A stretch of DNA of 64,000 bases from Blautia sp. GTDB taxonomy: Bacteria > Bacillota > Clostridia > Lachnospirales > Lachnospiraceae. The stretch lies in contig JAETNR010000004.1 in the NCBI GenBank assembly GCA_021772055.1, positions 62,001 through 126,000 of the forward strand. Direction: 5' to 3'. This document shows positions 26,939 to 34,400 of this stretch, in pieces. The translations under genes and the position numbers were made by a program. The first letter of the stretch is position 1; every line of letters starts with the position of its first letter. The notes under the pieces are model-generated. The model was given only the letters and a program-made list of their open reading frames with translations, ran no database searches and had not been told where the DNA came from.

Positions 26939-27181
26939 TTATGCGAGTGCTGCTTTGATTGCCTTGGTAAGCTGATCAGGACAGGAGGTCGGTTTGGGAC
27001 CGCACTTAATTCCTTCAAGGCGCCGGATCACTTCTTCTGCGTCCATGCCTTCGACAAGCTTTGCTATACCCTGAGTATTACCGGAGCAGCCGCCGATAAA
27101 TTTTACATTGTGAAGTTTTTTATCATCACCGATCTCAAATTCAATTGCCTGTGAACAGACACCTTTTGTCTTATATACCAT
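26939..27181 (-). CDS. TSCPD-domain protein (TIGR03905-like)
   Basis: An 80-residue protein with C at position 9 (KGVCSQAIEF), FIGGCSGNTQGI and IKCGPKPTSCPDQL: the TSCPD family with four conserved cysteines, which also occurs as a C-terminal domain of some ribonucleotide reductases. The stand-alone form is common in Clostridia, with an unclear, possibly metal- or redox-linked role. RBS AAAGGAG lies upstream. The gene is divergent from mtnN. Confidence 0.9.
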   Translation of the reverse strand: MVYKTKGVCSQAIEFEIGDDKKLHNVKFIGGCSGNTQGIAKLVEGMDAEEVIRRLEGIKCGPKPTSCPDQLTKAIKAALA

Positions 27182-27300
27182 CGTTCTTTTCTCCTTTGTC
27201 TGCTTTATTTTTCATATATTCTTTACTATAGTACATCTGTCAGCAGAACGCAAGGAGTTATTTTTTTACTTTTCACACCGCTGTTTCTTATAAATTACAG

Positions 27301-27329
27301 TTGGATATGAATGTAAGATTTGCTATAAT
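27301..27329 (+). promoter_or_regulatory. mtnN promoter
   Basis: TTGGAT, a 17-base spacer and TATAAT, 66 bases before the mtnN start. Confidence 0.75.
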
Positions 27330-27395
27330 ACCGTTAGATATCTTCAAAAAATACAATATTACAATGAAATAGATGAGAAAGAGAGGATCTTTGTG

Positions 27396-28100
27396 ATGAG
27401 ATGTATAGGGATTATCGGAGCTATGGATCAGGAAGTGGCGGAACTGAAGGAAATGATGCAGGAGGTAAAGATCTCCAGAATCGCATCCAGGGAATTTTTT
27501 GAGGGACTTTTGGAAGGAAAAAAGGTGGTTGTGGTAAAATCCGGAATCGGGAAAACCAATGCTGCAGCCTGTACGCAGATTCTGATTGATGTGTTCCACG
27601 CTGAGGTGGTGATTAATACAGGGGTTGCGGGAAGTCTGAATGCGGAGATCAATATTGGGGATATTGTAGTTTCTACAGAAGTGCTTCATCATGATATGGA
27701 CGGTACGGAGTTTGGCTATCCCAAGGGACAGACTCCGGGAATGCAGGAGCTGGCTTTTCCGGCGGATGATGCCCTGCGCAGCCTGGCAGTACGGGTGTGC
27801 AGGGAAGTGAATCCGGAGATCCGGGTTTTTGAAGGAAGGATTGCCTCCGGAGATCAGTTTATCTCTGACCAGAAGGTGAAGGATGAGATCGTAAAGAATT
27901 TCGGTGCATATGCTACGGAGATGGAAGGGGCTGCCATCGGACAGGCTGCATATCTGAATCAGGTTCCGTTCCTGGTAATACGGGCCATTTCCGATAAGGC
28001 AGACGGCAGTGCCCATGTAGATTATGAAACCTTCGAAGCAGCAGCAATCCGGCATAGCGTGAAGCTTACCAGCCGCATGGTACACGAGCTGCAGGGCTGA
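27396..28100 (+). CDS. mtnN: 5'-methylthioadenosine/S-adenosylhomocysteine nucleosidase
   Basis: A 234-residue nucleosidase that cleaves MTA and SAH in the methyl-cycle salvage route. It begins MRCIGIIGAMDQEVAEL (catalytic Glu in the E-V-A-E stretch), then VVKSGIGKTNAAACTQ, TGVAGSLNAEINIGDIV, GDQFI, ATEMEGAAIGQ (ribose-binding Glu) and VIRAISDKADG (catalytic Asp). Length is normal. A GTG three bases earlier is also possible. Methyltransferases such as 28626-29831 produce its SAH substrate, but no co-regulation can be read. Confidence 0.95.
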   Translation: MRCIGIIGAMDQEVAELKEMMQEVKISRIASREFFEGLLEGKKVVVVKSGIGKTNAAACTQILIDVFHAEVVINTGVAGSLNAEINIGDIVVSTEVLHHDMDGTEFGYPKGQTPGMQELAFPADDALRSLAVRVCREVNPEIRVFEGRIASGDQFISDQKVKDEIVKNFGAYATEMEGAAIGQAAYLNQVPFLVIRAISDKADGSAHVDYETFEAAAIRHSVKLTSRMVHELQG

Positions 28101-28149
28101 ACGGCCGCCGGATCATAAATGCTTTGACAAAAGCAATGACAGAACTGGG

Positions 28150-28203
28150 AGCCCCTGCATATACTGGAATAGATGATTTTGGAAGGGATACAGGGGCTTT
28201 TGT
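28150..28203 (+). terminator. terminator-like hairpin after mtnN
   Basis: AGCCCCTG pairs with CAGGGGCT across a 33-base loop and is followed by TTTTG. The long loop makes it a weaker call. Confidence 0.5.
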
Positions 28204-28572
28204 ATGTATTATGATAAATTTTATCCATTTTATACGACCTATGGGGACCCGATGATTTGGGGCGGGGAAAGGCTTCAGGAGAAAGAATTTGAAATGATGA
28301 AGTCCTATTATCCGGAGACAGCCAGACAGATTCAGGAAAAAGTGGAAGCAGAATGCCAGCTTCTGGATTATGAGGGAAGCTGGCTTTATGACGAATGTCC
28401 GGATAAATGGATGCTTCATCACCTGTATCGCCGCATCCGGGACGAAATCGAACCGGAGATGGCTGCGCAGGAAATACCGGGCGGCTTTTTGGATGACCTG
28501 ATCCAGGTGCTCTTGTTCCAGGAAATCTCCAGAAGAAGATGCCGCCGCCACAGATGCAGAAGATATTTTTGA
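28204..28572 (+). CDS. small conserved-looking protein of unknown function
   Basis: A 122-residue soluble protein: aromatic N-terminus (YYDKFYPFYTTYG), an acidic helical middle (YYPETARQIQEKVEAECQLLDYEG) and an Arg/Cys/His-rich tail. No known domain. ATG 28204 starts right after a hairpin, and no good RBS is visible, although ATG 28210 or other starts do no better. Codon use looks like the neighbours, and similar short genes upstream of methyltransferases are common in Lachnospiraceae as I recall, so it is probably real. Confidence 0.55.
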   Translation: MYYDKFYPFYTTYGDPMIWGGERLQEKEFEMMKSYYPETARQIQEKVEAECQLLDYEGSWLYDECPDKWMLHHLYRRIRDEIEPEMAAQEIPGGFLDDLIQVLLFQEISRRRCRRHRCRRYF

Positions 28573-28625
28573 GAAGAAGCTGATTAGAAGAAGCTGTAGT
28601 AGAAAGATGAATAGATAGAGGCAGA

Positions 28626-29831
28626 ATGAATAATTTAAATGACTTTTTTGATAAATTAATAAATGAGCAATTGGTCCAGGCAGTGTTAAGCGGCCAGAGA
28701 GAAAAAGAAAAACCGGAAAAGGTGAAAATCCGCCCTGTAGAATTAAAAGGCGAAGTCTGTTTTCAGGCATCTGCCCTGACGGGAACAAAAGTACTGCATT
28801 CCAATCATACAAGAGAGGGCATCTGCGAATATTTGAGGGAAGCTCTGGAAAACGGCTTTTCCCAGCTTCAGGTACAGGGGATAAAAACGGACGGAACGGT
28901 TCTGGTCAGCAAAAAGGGCAAAATGACCATAAAAATAAAGGAGCATTCCTCTGCTTCGGTGCAGCCGGTGAGAATGCTGTCCCACAATCGGGTGAAGCGC
29001 TACATTCTGGAAGAGGGAATTCCGGTTCCGTTTCTTGTGGATCTGGGAGTAATGACGAAAGAAGGAAAAGTGGTGAATGCCAGGTATGATAAATTTCGCC
29101 AGATCAACCGCTTTCTGGAGTACATTGAGGATATCTTGCCGGAGCTTTCCAGAGAGCGGGAAGTGACGATTCTGGATTTTGGCTGCGGCAAGTCCTATCT
29201 GACATTTGCCATGTACTATTATCTGCGGGAACTGCGGGGATACGATGTGAATATCATCGGCCTGGATCTCAAAAAAGATGTGATTGAGAAATGCAGCCGT
29301 TTGGCGGAAAGCTATGGCTATGAAAAACTGCATTTTTATCAGGGGGACATCGCAGAATATGAAGGTGTCAGTGCCGTGGATATGGTGGTGACCCTTCATG
29401 CCTGTGATACTGCTACGGATTTTGCTCTTGCAAAAGCAGTGGACTGGGGGGCTAAGGTGATCCTTTCGGTTCCCTGCTGCCAGCATGAACTGAACCGCCA
29501 GATAAAAAATGAGATGCTTTCGCCAATCCTTCAGTATGGAATTTTAAAGGAGCGCATGGCTGCGCTGATCACGGATGGGATCCGGGCAGAGCTTTTAAGA
29601 GAACAGGGATATGAGACCCAAATCCTGGAGTTTATTGATATGGAGCATACTCCTAAGAATCTCTTGATCCGCGGAGTAAAAAAGAAGAATGCGCAGGATA
29701 ACGGAAAAGAAGTCAAAAACCTGGGAAAGGATGCCCTTTCCCTGCTCATGGAGTCCCTTCATGTATCTCCTGCCCTGGACAGGCTTTTGGATGAACAGAC
29801 ATCCGTACAGAAGGGGGATGAGGAGATTTGA
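28626..29831 (+). CDS. class I SAM-dependent methyltransferase
   Basis: A 401-residue protein. Residues 1-150 form an N-terminal domain of unknown fold (FQASALTGTKVLHSNHTREG). The Rossmann methyltransferase domain starts at about residue 175 with VTILDFGCGKSYLTFAMYYY (motif I), NIIGLDLKKDVIEKCSRLA and VVTLHACDTATDFALAKAV, and SVPCCQHELN is a typical late motif of this family of RNA or small-molecule methyltransferases. The substrate cannot be read. It overlaps the next gene by four bases (TTGA), so the two are probably coupled. Confidence 0.85.
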   Translation: MNNLNDFFDKLINEQLVQAVLSGQREKEKPEKVKIRPVELKGEVCFQASALTGTKVLHSNHTREGICEYLREALENGFSQLQVQGIKTDGTVLVSKKGKMTIKIKEHSSASVQPVRMLSHNRVKRYILEEGIPVPFLVDLGVMTKEGKVVNARYDKFRQINRFLEYIEDILPELSREREVTILDFGCGKSYLTFAMYYYLRELRGYDVNIIGLDLKKDVIEKCSRLAESYGYEKLHFYQGDIAEYEGVSAVDMVVTLHACDTATDFALAKAVDWGAKVILSVPCCQHELNRQIKNEMLSPILQYGILKERMAALITDGIRAELLREQGYETQILEFIDMEHTPKNLLIRGVKKKNAQDNGKEVKNLGKDALSLLMESLHVSPALDRLLDEQTSVQKGDEEI

Positions 29832-32287
29832 TAAAAAGAATCCTTCGGAGGTTCCTGCTGTTTTTTGCTATTTTTGTACTGGGTGTTGCGGGAACCGCTT
29901 TTCTTTTGAACAGTGAGACAACAGACGACCGTTCTGATATGAATAATGCCACATTCCCGGAGGTTATGGTGGAATATGGCGGGACACTTTGCAACCGGAT
30001 GTACGGCTACACACAGAAAATGCAGGCGGATTTTACCAGGGACAGTATCACGCCGCTGGATACCACCAGGCAGCTTACCTTTGCTGTGAATCCCTATGAT
30101 ACGAAGGTGAAAAGTCTTTCCTACGAAATCCGGACTTCCGATGGAAGCAAGGTGCTGGAAAACAAAAAAATAAAAAATCTGAAGCAGTCGGAAGCGGACA
30201 AAATGCTGAGAGCTACCGTGGAGATTGTAAGTGATCTTCGCATGAATCAGGAGTATTCCATGCAGATCACCCTGGAGACCGGAAAAGGCGAGGTATATTA
30301 TTATACAAGGGTTATTTCCAGGTCGAACCTGAATGTGGAGAGCTACATAAAATTTGCCAAAAGCTTTTACGAAAAATGTATGGACAAGAATACGGCAGAT
30401 GACCTGGCAAGCTACCTGGAGCCGGAGGATACCACGGCTTCTGTGAATTTTTCCAATATTACCATTAAATCCAGGCTTTCTGAGGTAAGCTGGGGTTCTT
30501 TAAGCCCAAAGATCTACAGAAGAGGGATTCCGGTCATTAAAGATATTAATGAAACAACAGCCAGTATTTCCATGGAATACCAGATTTCTGCAAAAGATGA
30601 GAACGGAAGTACGGAGATTTATAATGTGACGGAATTTTACAGGCTCAGGTACCAGGAGTCCAGAATCCGCCTCTTGGATTTTGAGCGCTCTGCCCAGCAG
30701 GTGTTTGATCCCAATCTGCCTGTGACTTCCAGTGAAGGACTGCTTCTGGGGGTGCGGGATAAGAATATTTCCTACATGACGAATGAGGACAATAGTGTGA
30801 TCGTATTTTCCCAGCAGGGAGATTTATGGTCCTATTCTCCGCAAAACAGCAAAATTGTGAAGATTTTCAGCTTTCGCAAAGAGGAAAACGGGGATTTCCG
30901 GGATTCCAGAGTGAAACATGATATGAAGATCATTCGTGTGGCGGATAATGGAGATGTGGATTTTGTGCTGTACGGCTACATGAACCGGGGAATCCGGGAG
31001 GGATACAGCGGAATTTGCGTATATCATTATAACAGTGACCAGAATGTGCTGGAGGAAAAGGTCTTTATCCCAAGTACGGAATCCTATGAATTTCTGAAAG
31101 CGGATCTGGGGATTCTCTCTTATGTGAATGAGCAAAATGATCTCTTCCTGCTTCTTGCGGAAAAACTGTACCTGATCGATATTGACGGCGGTACCTTTAA
31201 GATTCTGGAAGAGGGAATCAGCGGAGAGCATTTTGTGGTTTCCGAAACAAATGCCCATGCTGCGTGGAAGATCCAGGGAGGCGATGATGCGGGCAAGATC
31301 AAAGAAATAGATTTTGATACGCTGAATACAAGGCTGCTGGTGCCGGAGGCAGGGCAGACCCTTAAGGAATTGGGCTTTATGAATGAAGACCTTGTGTATG
31401 GAATCATTATGGACGGAGATATTCTGACCAATGATAATAACCGTACGATAGAAGGAATCTCCACCTTAAAAATAGAAGACTTTGATGGCAATGTAAAAAA
31501 GGAATACCATAAGGACGGACTTTACATTACAAATGTTTCGGTAAAAAGCACCATTATGGAATTTAACCTGTCTGTAAAAAATAGGAACACCTATAAAACC
31601 AGCCAGAAAGATAACATTATGAACAACAAAAAAGCTTCGGCCAACCGCGTTTCCGTGGAACTGACTGTTTCCAACAGATGCGGAGTGCGGATGAGGCTGG
31701 CTTTTGAGGAGAAGCCGAAAGCAGACAATCCTTTGGTGGTATATGCGAAAATGCGAAGTGTGGAGGAGCGAGTGGTTTCTCTTGATACCCAGATTCCCAA
31801 GGATGTGGTTTACTATGTATATGCCAAAGGCGGTCTGGACGGCATTTACCCGGATCCTGCAAAAGCAGTTCTGAGAGCAGATAAGCGGACCGGGGTCGTT
31901 TTGAACCGCAATCAGCAGTATGTCTGGGAGCGGGGCAATAAGAAAACCCAGAATCAGCTTAACACAGGGGAGGTTCCCGGAATCATACTTACCGGAACCA
32001 TGGATCTTAATAAACTGCGGGAAGGCATGGGAGCGGAGTACACGGTTCTGGATCTTACAGGCTGCAGCCTGGACAGCGTTCTTTATGAAGTGAGTGCACA
32101 GCGCCCTGTGATTGCCAAAACAGGAAAAGGCACAAGCGTGGTGATTGTTGGATATGATGAATACAACACTTACCTTTATTATCCGGAAACCGGCGAAACC
32201 AAGCCTTATGGAATGAACGACAGCACAGAATTGTTTGAAAAGGCAGGAAATGTTTTTATAAGCTTTATGGAAAATGTGGAATATTAA
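29828..32287 (+). CDS. large membrane-anchored extracellular protein with C39-like C-terminus
   Basis: An 819-residue protein with TTG start overlapping the methyltransferase stop. Residues 3-25 form an N-terminal signal anchor (ILRRFLLFFAIFVLGVAGTAF). The bulk is extracellular, with beta-rich regions (YEIRTSDGSKVLENKKI; repeated blade-like stretches around 290-540 that could be a propeller). The last ~90 residues resemble the second half of a peptidase C39-like (BtlA/BACON-type) domain (RPVIAKTGKGTSVVIVGYDEYNTYLYY), but the usual G-H-x-V-V-I-V-G His is replaced by Thr and no catalytic Cys is evident, so it is probably inactive. Function unknown; it may be a cell-envelope binding protein. Confidence 0.7.
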   Translation: MIKRILRRFLLFFAIFVLGVAGTAFLLNSETTDDRSDMNNATFPEVMVEYGGTLCNRMYGYTQKMQADFTRDSITPLDTTRQLTFAVNPYDTKVKSLSYEIRTSDGSKVLENKKIKNLKQSEADKMLRATVEIVSDLRMNQEYSMQITLETGKGEVYYYTRVISRSNLNVESYIKFAKSFYEKCMDKNTADDLASYLEPEDTTASVNFSNITIKSRLSEVSWGSLSPKIYRRGIPVIKDINETTASISMEYQISAKDENGSTEIYNVTEFYRLRYQESRIRLLDFERSAQQVFDPNLPVTSSEGLLLGVRDKNISYMTNEDNSVIVFSQQGDLWSYSPQNSKIVKIFSFRKEENGDFRDSRVKHDMKIIRVADNGDVDFVLYGYMNRGIREGYSGICVYHYNSDQNVLEEKVFIPSTESYEFLKADLGILSYVNEQNDLFLLLAEKLYLIDIDGGTFKILEEGISGEHFVVSETNAHAAWKIQGGDDAGKIKEIDFDTLNTRLLVPEAGQTLKELGFMNEDLVYGIIMDGDILTNDNNRTIEGISTLKIEDFDGNVKKEYHKDGLYITNVSVKSTIMEFNLSVKNRNTYKTSQKDNIMNNKKASANRVSVELTVSNRCGVRMRLAFEEKPKADNPLVVYAKMRSVEERVVSLDTQIPKDVVYYVYAKGGLDGIYPDPAKAVLRADKRTGVVLNRNQQYVWERGNKKTQNQLNTGEVPGIILTGTMDLNKLREGMGAEYTVLDLTGCSLDSVLYEVSAQRPVIAKTGKGTSVVIVGYDEYNTYLYYPETGETKPYGMNDSTELFEKAGNVFISFMENVEY

Positions 32288-32306
32288 GAGGGCAGGAGCT
32301 TCTTTG

Positions 32307-32480
32307 ATGAAACAGTTTTCGGAGCAATTCGTCAAAAGCTACAAAGAATCATGGAAAATATTTCTGTTTCTAAGCTTTACAATCAGGCGGCAGTCATTTA
32401 AAGTAAATAAGGATGGCAATGACTGCCGCAAAAAGACACAGGCAACCAAAAATCAGATAAGGGGGATACGGCTATGTTAA
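32307..32480 (+). CDS. possible small upstream ORF overlapping galT
   Basis: A 57-codon frame with GGCAGGAG eight bases upstream of the ATG. It ends five bases inside galT (TAA at 32478-32480), which would couple the two. The peptide is basic and resembles no family I know. It may be a leader peptide or chance. The gap between the previous gene and galT otherwise holds no promoter I could identify. Confidence 0.3.
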   Translation: MKQFSEQFVKSYKESWKIFLFLSFTIRRQSFKVNKDGNDCRKKTQATKNQIRGIRLC

Positions 32481-33964
32481 GCGAAAGTATCAGTAAACTG
32501 GTGCAGTATGGAATGGAATCGGGATTGACACCGTCCTGTGAGAAGAATTATACCATCAATCTTCTTTTGGACATTTTCAAAGAGGATGAATATAAAGAGC
32601 CGGAACATACTTTTACAGATATTCAACTGGAGGAAGTGCTGGAAGAGCTTCTGGATGAAGCGGTAAAGAGGGGACTGATCACGGACAGTGTTGTTTATCG
32701 TGACTTGTTTGATACCAGGCTGATGAACTGCCTGATGCCCCGTCCTTCCCAGGTGCAGAAGGAATTCTGGGACAGATATGCAGAGAGTCCGGAGGCGGCA
32801 ACGGATTATTTCTATAAATTAAGCCAGGACAGCGACTATATCCGCCGCTATCGTGTGAAAAAGGATCAGAAGTGGACAGTGGAAGGCGAATATGGAGATA
32901 TTGACATTACCATCAATCTTTCCAAGCCGGAAAAAGACCCGAAAGCCATCGCAGCAGCGAAGAATGCCAAAGCAAGCAGTTACCCAAAGTGCCTGCTTTG
33001 CCCGGAAAATGAGGGATATGCAGGAAGGGTGAATCATCCTGCAAGGGAGAACCACAGGATCATTCCCATCACGGTCAATGATTCCCCATGGGGCTTCCAG
33101 TATTCTCCGTATGTTTACTATAATGAACACTGTATTGTATTTAACAGCCGGCATACGCCTATGAAAATTGAGCGGAACACCTTTGTGAAGCTGTTTGATT
33201 TTGTGAAACTGTTTCCGCACTATTTCCTTGGCTCCAATGCGGATCTTCCCATTGTAGGCGGCTCTATCCTGAGCCATGACCATTTCCAGGGCGGGCATTA
33301 TACCTTTGCCATGGCTAAGGCACAGATTGAGAAGCATGTGACTATCCCGGGCTATGAAGATGTGGAAGCCGGAATTGTAAAATGGCCTTTGTCAGTTCTT
33401 CGGATCCGCCATAAAGATGAAAAGAGGCTGATCGACCTTGCAGCGCATGTGCTGGAGGTCTGGAGAGGATATACGGACGAAGCTGCCTTTGTTTTTGCAG
33501 AGACAGACGGAGAACCCCATAACACCATCACGCCTATTGCGCGCAAAGTGGGGGATACTTTTGAGCTGGATCTTACCCTCAGAAATAATATTACTACAGA
33601 GGAACATCCCCTTGGAGTATATCATCCTCATGCACAGTATCATCATATTAAGAAAGAAAATATCGGTCTTATTGAGGTAATGGGACTTGCGGTGCTTCCG
33701 GCACGTCTGAAGGAGGAACTGGAACTTCTGGAGGAATACATTCTGGAAGGAAAAGACATCGCATCCAACGAGAAGATCGAAAAACACGCAAAATGGGCAG
33801 CGAAATTCCTTCCGAAATACGATTCTGTTACAAAAGAAAACATTCACGGAATCCTGCAGAAAGAAGTGGGGATTGTCTTTACCCATGTTTTGGAAGATGC
33901 AGGCGTATATAAATGTACGCCGGAAGGCAGAGAGGCATTCATGAGATTTATAGAAAAACTGTAA
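32474..33964 (+). CDS. galT: galactose-1-phosphate uridylyltransferase, Firmicutes type
   Basis: A 496-residue UDP-glucose-hexose-1-phosphate uridylyltransferase of the Leloir pathway, of the long GalT class found in Firmicutes. Recognisable stretches are KCLLCPENEGYAGRVNHPAR, VNDSPWGFQYSPYVYYNEHC, GGSILSHDHFQGGHYTF and the active-site HPHAQYHHIKKENIGLIEVMG. RBS GGGGG lies 13 bases upstream. The galactokinase and epimerase genes are not adjacent. Galactose from the beta-galactosidase at 14785 could enter here. Confidence 0.95.
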   Translation: MLSESISKLVQYGMESGLTPSCEKNYTINLLLDIFKEDEYKEPEHTFTDIQLEEVLEELLDEAVKRGLITDSVVYRDLFDTRLMNCLMPRPSQVQKEFWDRYAESPEAATDYFYKLSQDSDYIRRYRVKKDQKWTVEGEYGDIDITINLSKPEKDPKAIAAAKNAKASSYPKCLLCPENEGYAGRVNHPARENHRIIPITVNDSPWGFQYSPYVYYNEHCIVFNSRHTPMKIERNTFVKLFDFVKLFPHYFLGSNADLPIVGGSILSHDHFQGGHYTFAMAKAQIEKHVTIPGYEDVEAGIVKWPLSVLRIRHKDEKRLIDLAAHVLEVWRGYTDEAAFVFAETDGEPHNTITPIARKVGDTFELDLTLRNNITTEEHPLGVYHPHAQYHHIKKENIGLIEVMGLAVLPARLKEELELLEEYILEGKDIASNEKIEKHAKWAAKFLPKYDSVTKENIHGILQKEVGIVFTHVLEDAGVYKCTPEGREAFMRFIEKL

Positions 33965-33970
33965 AAAGGG

Positions 33971-34004
33971 AACCCTTTTCTCTTAGCGGAGAGAAGGGTT
34001 TTTG
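33971..34004 (+). terminator. galT terminator
   Basis: A 12-bp stem (AACCCTTTTCTC with GAGAGAAGGGTT, one wobble) and a TTTTT tail. The tail forms the left copy of a 16-bp direct repeat flanking the giant hairpin that follows. Confidence 0.85.
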
Positions 34005-34008
34005 TTAT

Positions 34009-34280
34009 ATTTCACGGGGCAGGGAAGGGGCTGCGGGTCGGGGAAGGACACCTGTCTTAAGAGAACTGCGGTTTCAGAGCACAAGAAACAGTAAGTTTCC
34101 CGTACTTCTGCTAAAAGCGTTCAGAAAATCCGTGAACTCGCCTGGCGGCTCAGACAGCACGGATTTTCTGAACAACGCAGAAGCACAGGAAACAAACTGT
34201 TTCTAAGACTCCTGCAAATGCTGCTCTCTTAAGACAGGTGTCCTTCCCCGACCCGCATCCCCTTCCCTGCCCCGTGAAAT
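34009..34280. repeat. giant nested inverted repeat, copy A
   Basis: Arms 34009-34064 and 34225-34280 are 56 bp each and match with one mismatch. They are G-rich on one side and C-rich on the other. Inside is a second palindrome: a 16-bp perfect pair (GTTCAGAAAATCCGTG with CACGGATTTTCTGAAC) within longer imperfect arms (GAAACAG.. with ..CTGTTTC). GGTTTTTGTTATATTT occurs at 33997-34012 and again at 34286-34301, flanking the element as a 16-bp direct repeat, consistent with insertion or duplication. Copy B (46900-47065) shares the outer arms but not the inner palindrome. Confidence 0.9.
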
Positions 34281-34323
34281 GCAACGGTTTTTGTTATATT
34301 TTTGTAAAATCTTTTTCATATAG

Positions 34324-34352
34324 TTGAAAGATTTCGGGGAATCATTTATACT
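34324..34352 (+). promoter_or_regulatory. promoter for the InlB-repeat/SGNH gene
   Basis: TTGAAA, a 17-base spacer and TATACT, 48 bases before the chosen ATG. Confidence 0.75.
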
Positions 34353-34400
34353 AAGGATATAGTAGGGATATTTTTGACAAAAATGCGGAAGGTGATTGCC

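Noticed and set aside
31466..32335. Minus-strand frame of 289 codons opposite the C39-like end
   Set aside because: Antisense shadow; the plus-strand gene has better support.
33913..34206. 97-codon frame across the galT end, terminator and repeat
   Set aside because: It runs through a terminator and the hairpin arm; it is an artefact of GC-rich repeat sequence.
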